Assembly: GCA_019916065.1 (NCBI GenBank) | Contig: CM034240.1 | Coordinates: 46,672,238-46,736,237, forward strand | DNA length: 64,000 nt | Origin: Vitellaria paradoxa | Lineage: Eukaryota; Streptophyta; Magnoliopsida; Ericales; Sapotaceae | Direction of reading: 5' to 3' | Part shown: positions 47,680-59,610 of the stretch, piece after piece | Position numbering within the stretch: the stretch's first letter is position 1 | Layout: every line of letters begins with the position of its first letter | Program-made: the position numbers and the translations under genes | The notes under the pieces: generated by a model | Told to the model about the DNA's origin: nothing | Seen by the model: only the letters and a program-made list of their open reading frames with translations | The model's database searches: none

Positions 47680-48034
47680 TTCACGCAGATCACTCCTGAT
47701 TCCAATCCTAACTATTCAACGAAGATAGATGAGCTAATTTCTGTGATTAGGGTTTCTATTGAGAATTGGATATCGCCACCACACAGACATATACATACAG
47801 TACGTGTATATATAAATATAAATACAGACACGTATAAATATATAACATTAATTACGATATTACCCAATGTATAAATTCATAAAAACGACGCCGTATCTTT
47901 CTCTCCAAGCAACCAGGCTATCCGTTGGAACTTGGAGTGCATTAATTTCAACAAAATTTAGAAGCATCAAAAATGGAAACAGAGATCTCTAGCAAGATTT
48001 GTTTCTTGCAGTAAGGGCATTCCTGCCCCGCCCC

Positions 48035-48066
<32 letters not shown>

Positions 48067-48181
48067 CTATCGGTGTAAGGAAACTAATCGAGTTAACAAC
48101 TATTCTCTTTATCTCAACTTGTGAAAGAACTCGAACAAGTATTTTTTGTATTGCGAATTCGTTACTGCATAGGCTGCTCCG
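47680..48181. promoter_or_regulatory. Divergent promoter region, O-fucosyltransferase and MADS gene
   Basis: Just over 500 bp separate the two start codons. It contains TATA-like stretches (near 47810-47840 for the minus-strand gene, and 48053-48068 after a CT run for the plus-strand gene). Which are used is unknown. Confidence 0.4.
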
Positions 48182-49147
48182 ATGGTGAAGATAGCCGTGA
48201 CAGAGGATGAAGAAGAACAGAAAATTCCACCCATTAAGTTGATTGAGAAAAAGAGTGTTGGCAAAGTTTACATGACGAGGAAGGGCTGTGTTCTGAAGAA
48301 GACAATGGAGCTAGCAACCTTGTGCGGCATCAGTGCCTGCACAGTCTGTTTGGGGCCTAATGGGGAGGTGGACACATGGCCGGAGAATCCGGCCGAGGTG
48401 AGGGCTGTGATCAAGAAATACAGGGAGTATGGAGGAAAGAATGAAAAGGGTAAAAGAGTAATTCACGAACCTACCGACGGTAAGAGTACAATGATCAGTA
48501 CTGCAAAGAAAGAGGGTGATGACTTGAAGAAAGTTTTGTTGGGTTGGGATGATACTTGGCTCGACGGGTTATCTGCAGAGTCATTGAGACTTTTCTTGAG
48601 GCTGTTGGAGTATAAGTTAGAGGATGTAAACACTAGAATTGAGTTCTTGATCAAAATCAATAAACAGAAGAAAAATGACGCGGGTAATGGAGAAATTGGT
48701 TCACAACCTTACTCCTTGTTTGATTTGCCCAACGGCATGGACAATTCTGAGATGGTAGCTGAACCAGTTCAGGCTAACAATTTTTCAACGGTGAATGAGC
48801 TTACCTATTACCAGCACCAGCAAATAGTACTGCAAAACAACATTATTCCAGCAGTCAACTGGCCACTGAATTGGTACGCAGATCCTTACTCCTTGTTTGA
48901 TTTGCGCAATGGTATGGACAATTTTGAGATGGTAACTGGACCGTTGCAAGCTAACAATTTTTCAATGGTGAATGAGCTTACTAATTATCAGCACCAGCAA
49001 CCACTACTGCAAAACAACATTGATCCAGCAGTTAACCAGCCACTGAATTGGTGCACAGAAGCGCCCTTAGATTGCCGTGGAGATGGAGCCCCAGTGACTG
49101 GTGATGGTGGTGACTACAACAACTCCATGAAAGCTATGGGACACTAG
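48182..49147 (+). CDS. Type I MADS-box protein (M-gamma, AGL80-like), intronless, degenerate
   Basis: A single 321-residue frame. Residues about 19-95 resemble the MADS domain of plant type I M-gamma factors: RKGCVLKKTMELATLCGI, then ACTVCLGPNGEVDTWP and VIKKYREYG. The intronless structure and the WP motif fit this class, whose members act mainly in female gametophyte and endosperm. The DNA-contacting basic region is weak: the run of Lys and Arg normally before GLxKK is replaced by GKVYMTRKGCVLKK. The C-terminal half contains two copies of a 59-residue unit beginning PYSLFDL, followed by an acidic Gly-rich tail. DNA binding may therefore be altered or lost. The frame is open and starts at the first ATG after the TATA-like run. 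Confidence 0.8.
   Translation: MVKIAVTEDEEEQKIPPIKLIEKKSVGKVYMTRKGCVLKKTMELATLCGISACTVCLGPNGEVDTWPENPAEVRAVIKKYREYGGKNEKGKRVIHEPTDGKSTMISTAKKEGDDLKKVLLGWDDTWLDGLSAESLRLFLRLLEYKLEDVNTRIEFLIKINKQKKNDAGNGEIGSQPYSLFDLPNGMDNSEMVAEPVQANNFSTVNELTYYQHQQIVLQNNIIPAVNWPLNWYADPYSLFDLRNGMDNFEMVTGPLQANNFSMVNELTNYQHQQPLLQNNIDPAVNQPLNWCTEAPLDCRGDGAPVTGDGGDYNNSMKAMGH
48707..49060 (+). repeat. In-frame 177-bp tandem duplication in the MADS gene
   Basis: The unit starting CCTTACTCCTTGTTTGATTT at 48707 is repeated from 48884, exactly 177 bp (59 codons) later. Both copies stay open and differ at scattered sites. Each encodes a Gln/Asn-rich segment with an EL-T-YQHQQ core. Confidence 0.9.
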
Positions 49148-50030
49148 AAGGATGCGCATTATCACTTCATTTGAGCAATTTGATCAGGGATATAAAAGTA
49201 AAATAATGTAATAGTTACAATTTTGAAATTTGTAAAATGACTTAGTTAGGGTAGTTTTGATAAGAGATTTGATTCAAAATTTAAATTTGGTAGGAGGTTA
49301 AAGAGTATTTTAAGAAATTAAAAAAAAAATCTCACCAAAATTGAGACTATTTTTTTTTTTTTATTTTGGTAATTAAAATTGAGACTTCATTAATATTGGC
49401 ATGGAAATTAAGGTTCTTGTTCTACCTGCCATTTTGATCATCTGAAGTACAATTGAGTATGTTTGTTCTATTTGTATTTGTATTGTTTATTAATGTTAGC
49501 AAGAAACAGAGCATGGACAATTTTTTTTTTCCCTGTCAATCCCTCACTTTGATTATACTGTTTGCAGCTCTCTTTTGCTATGCATTTTTAATCCTAGTTT
49601 CTGCATCATTTTTTATGCAATTACTTTTATAAAATAATGCACAAGTGTATCAATGGAATGCAAGAAACTATTTTTAATCCCCATTTTTTTGATTATTTTT
49701 GATCCAGCTACTCTTGAGAAAAAAAAAATAAATAAATATTAAATAGGGTGTCTTTATTTATTTTTTTTTCTTGAAATTGGACATTGTTGAGGTAACAAAT
49801 ACATTTAATTTTTTTGACACAAACGTAACAAAATAATTGAACAAGTGGCTATCCTTATCTTGTAGATGTTTACCTCGCAAGTATACGAAAATTAGTTGAG
49901 TAATAATTTTTGAGCAACTAATTTTCGAGTAAATTAGATATTGTGGTGAAGAATTTAAATGTATGAGAAAGTTGAAAAGACTAGGGCTCTAGAAAAAAAA
50001 TAAAATTTTTGAATATTTGAAGGTAGATTT

Positions 50031-50172
50031 GGGCTCTATTTGGAGTTTTAAAATAGTTAAAAAATATTAAAAATCTCTAAAAATTATTCACCTTTTATCC
50101 CACTGCACGAATTATGAATTTACAACGTTTATCAAAATTTATCACTTTTTTGTAGCTTAAAACACGTTTGTA
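50031..50172. mobile_element. MITE-like element, same family as 8781 and 59611
   Basis: It opens GGGCTCTATTTGGAGTTTTA and closes TAGCTTAAAACACGTTT. The interior ATTATTCACCTTTTATCCCA matches the shared core. The ends are imperfect, and the target duplication is not clear. Confidence 0.45.
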
Positions 50173-50343
50173 TGTAAAGACTTGTAAATTAAACCGTAGT
50201 AAATCAATGGAAAAAAAAATTTAATTTCAATTTCTGGAATTCACTATTTTGATTATGCTCGTATGGTTACTCAATAAGATCTACAATTTAAATTTATATG
50301 CATTGATCATGCATCCAATTTGAAAAACTTTGCTTTAAGTATA

Positions 50344-50535
50344 TTTTGATGAAAAAATTAACATAAATACAAGTTAATTCGTTTGTAAAAAATTGAACGA
50401 CTTAGATAAAAGTTAGTGTTGACAATCAAGGAAACAACTATTTTGATAAAAACATTAACATAAATATAAGTTAATTCGTTTCCAAGAAACTGAAAGACTT
50501 AGATAAAAGTTACTGCTGACAATCAAGCTAAAAAC
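50344..50535. repeat. Two-copy direct repeat, about 97-bp unit
   Basis: Units starting TTTTGAT at 50344 and 50441 share ATTAACATAAATA-AAGTTAATTCGTTT, GACTTAGATAAAAGTTA and TGACAATCAAG in the same order, with a few substitutions. Confidence 0.75.
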
Positions 50536-51454
50536 TATTCAAGTGCTAGTAATGGATTTGTGGAAAGAAAAGGATATTAATAAAAAAAAAATTAAATAAA
50601 AGATGTTAAATTCATTTATTGAGTTAGAAAATTAAGAAGAAATTAGATCTTTTATCGAAAATTTTAATGTTTTATTTAGATAAACTCTACAAATAAGTAT
50701 AAACAAGCAATTTCATTCGAGTATAATTAGACAAAAATTCTAGGATGAGCAATCATTTACCAGCATTTATTGCCGCATCAGCCGAGTTTAAAGTTACGAA
50801 TTGAGAAAGGGTAAACCTGAGAATATCACAATCAGCGTACATAGAGAACAAACTTGACAAAAATGATATATGTTTAATAGATATATGTTTAACAGAGTAA
50901 AATTTTGTAAACATTTCACCGATGCTCATTCTGCTCGCGGAAGAACATAAGTAATTCGCATGATTTTTGGGAGAATAGTTTTTTCTCCCATGAAGAGAGT
51001 AAAGAGCGGAAGGAGCATACCATGTTCATTTCACCCTTATTTCGCCCAATCAAATGTAACCTAAGGCAACCAACTTGTGGGCATCACTGATAAAAAATAA
51101 TGACAATAAATAAATAAATAAAAATCAACCACCTGAGCAACAATAGCTAGCCAACATGAGTGGATCAAAACAAAATGAGGAGGTGTCATTATGTAAAGCA
51201 TAATTAACAAAACATAAGTGCAAAATGCCAAACGCTGGATATAAGCAAAACCAAACTTTGAACTGAAAATCTCTACAGAAGCAACTACACGAGAAAAATC
51301 ATAGCTGCAAGCTCCTAAAACTGTTTTCTTCTCTTTAGGCTACGACACTCAGAGGACAATAATTCAGGAAAACCGCAAATATTAAGGAAAACTGACTGCC
51401 TCCCTCCCACAGTTAACCACTGCTGATGCATTGAATGAGACAACTTTTCTTCTT

Positions 51455-53440
51455 TCAGCTCTGCCCGACAGCATCTCCCCTCTCCCTCTCTTCTGCTTGA
51501 GCAGCCATCAACTCGTCAAATTTTGCTGTCTTGCCCAGTAATATCTCAATCTGAAACATTATCAAATGTAAAAAGCTCTTTTCACCAACAAATTAACAGA
51601 GCAGCAGAAACAAAGCTACAAAAACATTGAAAGCCTCCATACAATCTGAGCCCAGGAATTTGGTAGAAATCTTCTCTACTCTTATTTTGTGCATCTGAAT
51701 TAAATACTAGCACAAAAAAGAAATATATCCAAAAAACAAAAAAAAGAGAGGGATTTTAAAAAGCACCACAGCCTGGTAACCCCAACCCAAAAAAAAAAAA
51801 AAAAAAAGGCCAAATACCTAGGAAAAATTAAAAGGCCAAATGAACATCCTCACTACCAATCCAGCAACATTGCTAGAACTTGGGTCATGTGATCAACTTA
51901 AAGCTGATACAACTGCATCAAATTCTTCCTACAACAACAGGGTATATCATAACTTTTAAGGCTATATTTGATTGTGGGATATGGCATGGGTATTGGATTG
52001 CCAATCAGTTGGCCCCACCCAATCCCATGTTTGGCCGGCCAAAATTGCTCCATATTACAAGTCCAGTTCAGATGTATCCTCCAAAATAGGGCGCATACAA
52101 TGATCAGAAGTGGTGATATTTATATCTACCATTCTCCGGATCATTTCCCTCCAAGATCTATAAGTCCAAATTTTTTTCCTTTCAAATCACATATCTTATC
52201 TGATTCCATATCCCACCAACCAAAAAATTAATCCTTCAAAAAAAAACAATCTCGTATATTATCCCATCACATTGCTTGTCCCCTAAATCTTATCCCTCCA
52301 ATCAAATGTAACCTACGGACCTAAAAGGAAGTTATTCAACAAGTGGGATTGGAGCAGTTGGCATAAAGCTCCCCTCTCCCTTGTTCACTCTTAAGAAGCG
52401 ACAAAAAGAAAGGGAAAATACTATTAGAAAATGGCAGCAATTTTTTTACAACTTTTTTGCTTAATCAGATATACCTTGGCTTTTTGGACGGGTCTTCCCC
52501 TGGATTCGTCCCTCATGTCCACAGTAGCCGTCATAATTTCTGCATATTTTTATTTCAGAAAATAAGAACACAATATCCAAATAACTCAACTACTCGTTAG
52601 TTGAGTAATGAGGAAGGTTGGGCCTGTTAAACCAATGGGAGCAAGAAAACTCACTCTTCTCAACAGCAAAACCATTGTTCTTCAGAATCTCTGCCACTGT
52701 GACAACTGTAGCAATTGCTGCAATAGCAAATCAAATGACGATACAACACCTCTGTTATTTACATAGGTCAAACAAAGCCCTCCACAGTCTATAGGCAGAT
52801 AGAACAACACAAACAGCAACAACAATAACAATGATGTATATTGTTTCACAATTTTGAACAATCCCGGGCAGGCTAGTGAATGGGAGGCCAATCACAAGGC
52901 TATAATATTTTAATAGCCCCACTAACTAAATTGTTTCACACGAGTAACATTTTTTCCCACCAAATTGCAACTCTATGTTCAAAAGATTATATCAACTACA
53001 TGAACTAAAGGACATCACAGTTAAGAACATTATACCCATTCCGAGGGCAGAAAGCTCCACCTCATTATGTTGCTGCATGTACCTCTACAAAACCATCCAA
53101 AAAAAACAATTGAATAAATACATGCACACAAAAGAAAAAAAAAAAGGAAAAAAGAAAAAGAAAAGCATAATTAAGACACAAAAAAATAGACCAATCTCAC
53201 ACAGATTTGCACGCTAAGAAAAATAACCCAAAAAAAAAAAAAAATCAAATCTTTCCACTTGAAAAAAAATACACTGTATCTATGTGAGTCAAAAGGGTTT
53301 TAGGGTTTTTTTCTTAATTTTACCTTGGCGAGATTGACGTAGAAAAAGAGGGGCTTCTTGGTATTAGAGACTTGAATGCGATTCTTCGTCTTTCCATCGA
53401 TGATGTTCATGTTGTTCAGTCCCTCTGTAATCTCCTCCAT
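51455..53440 (-). CDS. Alba-domain DNA/RNA-binding protein, five exons
   Basis: Exons in transcript order: 53440-53324, 53084-53036, 52717-52655, 52539-52475 and 51550-51455. Phases join to give 129 residues, normal for the small plant Alba class. Conserved blocks are RIQVSNTKKPLFFYVNLAK, the QQHNEVELSALGMAIATVV block, AEILKNNGFAVEKK and RGRPVQKAKIEI. This IF3-C-like fold forms dimers that bind nucleic acid. Plant members act in RNA binding, stress granules and R-loop control; a specific role here is not shown. The C-terminus is short and charged (AEEREERG-like, then a hydrophilic end) with no RGG tail, so it belongs to the short type. The start codon is the first in frame after the promoter. 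No damage is seen. Confidence 0.93.
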
Positions 53441-55046
53441 TGCTGATTAAGCTTCCGAACTCTAGTCCCAAAATCGTCTCTACTTTGGACGGAGGAGAAA
53501 ACCACAGTAAAATTCCGACGAGATTTAATACGATATATATGTATGATCGTCCGTGTATGTAAACAATCCAAATATTATACAAATCTTGCGAAGCTAATGG
53601 GCATCTATACTTTCAGCAAACTTGAAAATTTCTCTGTTCCTTAAGGGCTAGGGTTTTTGTTAGGAAGTTTCCGCAGATGGGATTCGAGTTGTTTGGATAC
53701 TAGTGTCCAGTCGTGATGTCTTCGGGTTATGGAATACCTGAATATGATAGTGTTCCAGTATAGAGATAGAGTGTGCCTATTTGACTAATTTTGAGAAATA
53801 TACCATAACATTGTGTCTGGGTATGCTTCAAGCACTCTAAGACCCCGTTTGATTTGTAAATAAACTTAAAAAAAATTTTATAAATCTCTATTAACTTTAT
53901 ATCGCATCAATTTTTTTCTTTTACTACACGTATTACGAACTCTTAATTTATCTCAATTTATTTCACTTTATCTCACTCCAACTCACCCTAAATACCTATA
54001 AATTTTTATAAATTTATATAAAATTTAAATTTCTTATTTACCGTACAAATTATAAGACTACAATTTTTATAAATTTTTATTAACTTTTTTTTTTGATAAT
54101 TTGAAACTCACATCGATTTATCATACCCTTCAACGAACCGCGTAATCGATGGAATAAATCTGAAAGATGAACGCTACCCTCACGCATATCTCACAACCCG
54201 TGTGATCGATATGGAGAATATATTCACGAGCTACTCATCTCATGCTAATCTCAGGAGACAATTTATAATAATTTATACAATTTCAAACACACCAAATAAA
54301 TACTGGCTAGATTGTATTAGGTCCTTGCATAATGTAATTTTTTTGTGAATTTTAACTTGAAAAAATAAAATTTTTAATATTATAAATCATGATAAAATTA
54401 AAATAATTATATAAACAAAGATCGAAATTGCAAAAATATTTCCAATAAATTTTCATAACTTATTTATATTGGTGGCATCACTTACATTATTTTAAATTTA
54501 TTTATTTGAAATTTATATCTATCCAACGGAAAACCTTCAAATTATAATCCGAATAATTATTGTTTGCGCAAAATATATATGATTACTACCTCGATTGTCA
54601 AGGCCAACAATTTCATTTCTATAGTGAGATGGATTATAGGAGTGTTTGATCGGTTAAAAAATATAGTAAAAATATAAAAATTTAACGTAAAGTAATATGT
54701 GGTAAATTTTAATTAAAAAATACAAAAAAAATTAGTACAAATTAATAAATTTTAATTAATTTTAACTAACCGAACACCTTCTATATTTTAATTGTCAAAA
54801 TTTTGATTATTACTATTATAATCATGAAAGGAATGACAATTTAGTCATTCTTATTATTTTTTTTATAAATTTATATATATATAAATATAAAGCATGATAG
54901 AATGGATTTTGATTATAAGATTAACTTCCATCATTGGCTGTTCTTCCAACCCTAGCCACAATATTCTTGAATTTTTCAGAAATAAAAAATAAAAAAAAAA
55001 CTTCCAGAATCCGTTTAACGGTAAGGATCGGCCCCCGAAAACAAAG
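53441..55046. other. Intergenic region, Alba to glyoxalase
   Basis: Alba 5' flank followed by AT-rich DNA. Near 53842-54015 is text resembling the window's MITE cores (TTTATCTCACTCCAACTCACCC). A further MITE is at 54637. No exon is seen. Confidence 0.45.
54637..54783. mobile_element. MITE-like element with GTGTTTG..CGGTTA ends
   Basis: The left end is TAGGAGTGTTTGATCGGTTA. The right end, TTAACTAACCGAACACCTTC, is its imperfect inverted copy. About 147 bp, AT-rich, non-coding. Confidence 0.5.
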
Positions 55047-55275
55047 GACACGTGTCAATGACCTAATAACCGGTTGTAATCCGTGTCAGCAAGGGAAACG
55101 GATGATCCATGACTTTGACGCCAGAGGCATTATACATATCCGGCACGCGGACATGACGTGGCGATCGCGAAAGTCCTTCATGTCTTATACAAAGACGAAG
55201 CTCTTGCCTCAGATCCCATAGAATGCCGCCTGGGAGTCCGTTACTTCTCAGCGACGTCTCTCTCTCTTTATATAC
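55047..55275 (+). promoter_or_regulatory. Glyoxalase-like gene promoter with ABRE/G-box and TATA
   Basis: A perfect palindrome, GACACGTGTC, is at 55047-55056, and TGACGTGG lies at 55154-55161. Both are ACGT-core sites of the kind bound by bZIP factors in abscisic-acid and stress responses. A TTTATATAC TATA box is at 55267-55275, about 230 bp before the ATG, leaving a CT-rich leader. Stress regulation is inference. Confidence 0.55.
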
Positions 55276-55502
55276 CTCTCTACTTTCTCTCTTATATCTC
55301 CTCAAATTCCTCAACTTATTACTGTGATTCAAATTCCCTTTGCTAAATATTCGCTCTCCCTCAAATCTCTGCGTCCCATATCCATCCGGGAAATTTTTAA
55401 TTAGCTTAACTAGATATATATATATATATATATATATTTAATTAGCATATACCTGGTAAATTCTTGTCCGGTTCTTGACATTTTGAACTTTTTCTCGGGA
55501 AA

Positions 55503-58124
55503 ATGAAGGAAAACAAGGGAAACCCTCTGCACCTGACGTCTGTGAATCACATTTCGCTTGTTTGTCGATCCGTTGAGGAATCCATCGATTTCTACAAGAA
55601 TGTCATTGGGTTCGTCCCAGTTAGGAGGCCCGGCTCATTCAATTTTAATGGAGCGTGGTATGTTAATTTGTTTTACTTTGAACATTATTTTTACTTTTTT
55701 TTTTCTCGGGAAACTTTTGTTCTTGAATTTTTTTTCTTTTTTTTTTTTGATGTGTGTGTTTTTCTGGGTTTATTTATGTAGGTTGTTTGGTTATGGGATT
55801 GGGATACATCTTTTGCAGTCGGAAGCCCCAGAAAATATGCCAAAGAGAAGTACTGAAATCAATCCCAAGGACAATCATATATCTTTCCAGGTATTTTCTG
55901 CTGCTGATGATCAAATTAATAAATGATTTTAAATTTGATTTTTTTTTTGGTAAGTGATTTTACTTTTGATTTGTCACGTATCTTTCATCCTATATATATA
56001 TATATATAGTGTGCGTGTGTGTGTGTGTGTTTTCAACCGAATGACACAAAACTAGCTAGCGTCAGTGAGCACTCTCCCGAAACATTCTTGGGTTTCATTG
56101 GGTGGGTGCATATGTTATAGGTGCGTGCGAAATGCAGAAAATTTGTACAAATTACAGCTACAGCTTCATAATTATTGGTGTGTAAAAAGTTTAGAGTTTT
56201 ATAAATATTTAAAGATCTTTATTGTGTCTTATAGAACTCTCAACAGAGCTTATATTAATATGAATAAGATAAGTCATGCAGTGCAAGTCAGAATTTTAGG
56301 GTTTCAGGGGGGTCACATGCATTGTGGGAGCTTGCTCAAACTTATAATAGCTTATTCATATTCAATCGTCGAGATTGAAGGAGTCAATTTAATAAAATTG
56401 ATAGAATAAAATTCATAGAGATTTGAAGGTTCATTATTTTAAGAAATTTTTCGAAAAACTAATCAGAGGTTCTTCCTTCCATCGGAATAATGGGGCCGTT
56501 ATGCTCGTTTTTAAACTTGTTGAAGAGATGAAATAAAGTGTAGGAATAGAAGGTCATGATTAGGGATGGCCATCTCGGTCGACCCATTTGTACCTTACTC
56601 GATCCCCGCCCCAAACGGGTAGGAAATTTAGGGATTTTTGGGGGATCAGGTAGGGTATGGGGGCATTTTTTAAAAAAATTTGGAGATCGGGTAGGGTACG
56701 GGTATGAGTCTGTCCCTGCCCCGTACCCTACCCTACCCGCTTCCCGAACCTCCCCATATTCTTGTGTATATATATATTTAATTTTTTAGTATATTTGTTA
56801 TTACAGATTTCTCAGTAAGATAAGGAATTAAGATTTTGAGTTTCTTTATCTATTAGTTTCATATTAAATTACTTTGTTTTCTAATTTACAAAGAAACTAT
56901 AAATTGAGATAAACCAATTGTGAATGTTTTTTTATTTACTTTTCCTATCTTGAACCATAGAACCTATTAATATGGTAAGAAAATAAAAACATAATAAGTG
57001 CTTTCTAAATATGTATATATGGTATTTTTTGATTTTTTAAATATACATTAGGATTCTGCTCTATTTTTTTATAAGTCATATTTTAGAATTTTTGTATTTT
57101 TATATTTTTTTCAATTCATGTACCCGTTTCCCCATGGGGATCTCCATTCCCCGTTTGGGTCGAGAATGGGAGGTAAAAATAAATACCCAGTGGAGATCGA
57201 GTAGGGTATGGAGATCGATTTTAGTTTAAGAATCGGGTATGGGGATGCGTGTACCCGTCCCCTACCCGCCCCATGCCCATCCCTAGTCATGATTTATTAT
57301 GTGGTAGGCACTGATTATAAGATATATAAATGATTGATGGAGTTTCATAAGAAAAATAAAAAAAAATTCTTAACCATGGTTGGAAAGAGAAAAAAAGAGA
57401 GGGAAAAAAGGGGGGTCAAAGTAAGACTAAAAATTTTTTTTGTTGTATTGAGTAGATTAAATATAATTACATTAATATGTATTGGATTAAAATTTATTCT
57501 TTAAATAGGTGAGCACAATTAATATTGAATTTTTTTTTTTTTTTGAGTGGGTACAATTAGTATTGAGTTAAAACTTTTTTACAATTAATATTGAACTTTT
57601 TTTTTTATTTGAATGAGTATAATTTATGTTGAGTTAAAATTTTTTTCTTTATCTTCTTGGGTGAGGACAATTGAATTCGAAACATAAAATCAACAAGAAA
57701 TAAAAATAATAACATATATATATATATTTGGAAGGGGGCACGGCAAAGAGGAGCTCCGCCCTTAGGCCGTGCACATAATGATTATAATTTAGGAAATTTT
57801 TGGCTAAAAAAAAATTTAATTTTTTTCTGTCCCAAACTCAGCCTAACTTAAGTCTAATGATGGTGGCAGTGCGAGAGCATGGGAGCAGTGGAGGAGAAAC
57901 TGAGGAAGATGGGAATTGAGTGCGTGAGGCAGAGAGTGGAGGAAGGTGGGACTAAGGTGGATCAGCTCTTCTTTCACGACCCAGATGGGTTCATGATCGA
58001 GATATGCAACTGCGATAACCTGCCTGTTGTCCCTCTCGCCGGAGAAATGATCCGATCGTCCTGCTCTACCCTCAATCTCCAGAAATTGCAGCTTCAGCAG
58101 CACATCCAGGTCGTCCAACCATAG
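55503..58124 (+). CDS. Glyoxalase-I-like (VOC superfamily) protein, three exons
   Basis: Exons: 55503-55657, 55782-55890 and 57870-58124. Phases join to give 172 residues. The protein is one vicinal-oxygen-chelate module: [45 protein letters not shown], then [29 protein letters not shown]. It belongs to the small plant glyoxalase-I-like group resembling Arabidopsis At1g15380 and At1g80160 (from memory). Candidate metal ligands sit in VNHIS, DNHIS and the MIEI strand. True lactoylglutathione lyase activity is not assured for this subgroup, since many members are uncharacterised. The C-terminus is Gln/Leu-rich. Intron 2 (about 2 kb) contains a 725-bp hAT-type element. The promoter has ACGT-core sites. 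No coding damage. Confidence 0.93.
56561..57285. mobile_element. Non-autonomous hAT-type element, 725 bp, in glyoxalase intron 2
   Basis: The element starts TAGGGATGGCC and ends TGCCCATCCCTA, so its termini are inverted repeats. It is flanked by an exact 8-bp duplication, GTCATGAT (56553-56560 and 57286-57293), the hAT hallmark. Subterminal regions are GC-rich and full of GGGTA/TACCC words in both orientations; the centre is AT-rich and non-coding. Confidence 0.88.
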
Positions 58125-59108
58125 AAGCTCCCTTTGGATCTGATGTATAGACTTTTTTTTTTTTTAATGAAATTTAGCTTAGCCTATGTTGTAATAAGAA
58201 GTTGCTGATGAACCAAATTATGAGAAAGGTCCATTTTTTTTTTTTTTTTTAACTTTATTGCAGGATTAGGTTGTAATTATAAATTACTTTGGGTTGTGAC
58301 TCTAGATATATATATATATATATATATAATTATCAATACAATATGTTTCAAGGCCAGTTTCAAGTATAGACCGATTGTTAAATTTACTGTAAGCATGGAG
58401 AATCCAATGTGGTTAAGATTTTATTTAGGTTTTTCTTTTTACAAGACACCAAACAATTTTCACATATTTTATTTAGGTTTCTCTTTTCATGAGACACAGA
58501 ACAATTTTCACAGAGAATTTTTTAATTAATAATTGTCATACAGTTTGTGATAGAAAATAAGATCAAATTTTAATTATTTAATTTTTAATTTTTCTTGATT
58601 CAAGGATGACACAATCATAAATTAATAAATTTTTGCATATTTGATTATATGAATTTATGTAAATATATTTCAAATTTTACATACAAAACATTGATTATTG
58701 CTAACAGGAAATGCATCCTAGATTTCAGGGTTTTTCCATTTCCCAGGAATTAAAAGGGGTCGATTTCTGAAAATTTTCTGAAACAGACCACTAGGGTCTG
58801 TTGATTCCTCACCCATTTTAATTCCTAGATGGTCCAGGCTTTTATTGGAGATTTCGATCAATCTCCAAGCAAAAGACAAAAGGACGATGGGATCAGCAAG
58901 AGGGTGGTCTGCGATCAACAATATTAAAACAGAGTGTTTCATCAAACATACAGTTTCATGGAATGAACGACTGCAAACAGCACAACTTTGAATATTACTC
59001 AAGGTTGATAACACGGTACAAATCAAGCAAATTCAACAGGACCCAGAAGAAGAATAAATCAAAAATCTTAACAGGAAATTTAGAAAGGTCCAACTACATA
59101 TATATATG
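58125..59108. other. Intergenic region, convergent 3' flanks of glyoxalase and DUF761 genes
   Basis: It contains poly-T runs near 58150 and 58238, a TA microsatellite near 58305-58327 and a short direct repeat TTTATTTAGGTTT(T/C)TCTTTT at about 58421 and 58468. No exon is seen. Confidence 0.5.
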
Positions 59109-59408
59109 TCATGTTCCTCTTGCGAGCATCTGTTCATAATTCTCAATCGACTCGAGGCGCTGGATCAGAAGCTGCTGCCTGAACTTGTTGATGAATGCCT
59201 CTGCGCTTTCGTTTATATCCATCGATGGCTCCTTCTCTAGATTCTTCTTGGGTCCAGTCTTCTTTTTCTCCTCTCTGGAATCATCAGCGCAGCCGCACTG
59301 CTTCTCTTGCTCTTTAGCTGCAACTCCTGGGCTTTGGTTGGGAGGTGACGACAGACACAGGGAGCTCTTCATCTTCGCTTCTGTTCTGTCTCTTCTTTGA
59401 GGATCCAT
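59109..59408 (-). CDS. Small DUF761-type protein, 99 residues
   Basis: An intronless frame. The first two thirds are low-complexity and charged (Lys, Glu, Ser, Pro). The C-terminus carries the DUF761 motif of plants: INESAEAFINKFRQQLLIQR, then ESIENYEQMLARGT. Proteins with this motif are common in plants, often short, and mostly of unknown function. The motif at the extreme C-terminus and the lack of any other domain fit the small subgroup. The start at 59408 is supported by a TATAAATA box (minus strand, 59448-59441) only about 33 bp upstream, which would give a very short 5' untranslated region. No signal peptide or membrane segment is seen. Confidence 0.85.
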   Translation of the reverse strand: MDPQRRDRTEAKMKSSLCLSSPPNQSPGVAAKEQEKQCGCADDSREEKKKTGPKKNLEKEPSMDINESAEAFINKFRQQLLIQRLESIENYEQMLARGT

Positions 59409-59440
59409 TTTCAGATGCTTTCTGGGTTCCTCTGATTTCT

Positions 59441-59448
59441 TATTTATA
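59441..59448 (-). promoter_or_regulatory. TATA box of the DUF761 gene
   Basis: TATAAATA on the minus strand, 33 bp before the start codon. With the usual 25-32 bp to the start site, transcription would begin within a few bases of the ATG. Confidence 0.55.
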
Positions 59449-59610
59449 GGAGCGAGTATTGAAGGAGAAAGTATTCATCAATTATTGACTTCTTCTTATG
59501 CGCGTGATTACTTATGGTCTAAATTTGATAAATGGAAAGTGAAGTGTCAAAATTGGGCTTTCTTGGTAATGGTATCCAATTATTGAAATCATCAAACCGA
59601 GTCTCATTTA

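Larger units (their letters stand above)
49148..51454. other. Intergenic region, MADS to Alba
   Basis: AT-rich, with no recognised exon. It holds a MITE-like element at 50031 and a two-copy repeat at 50344. The right end includes the expected 3' flank of the Alba gene. Confidence 0.5.
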
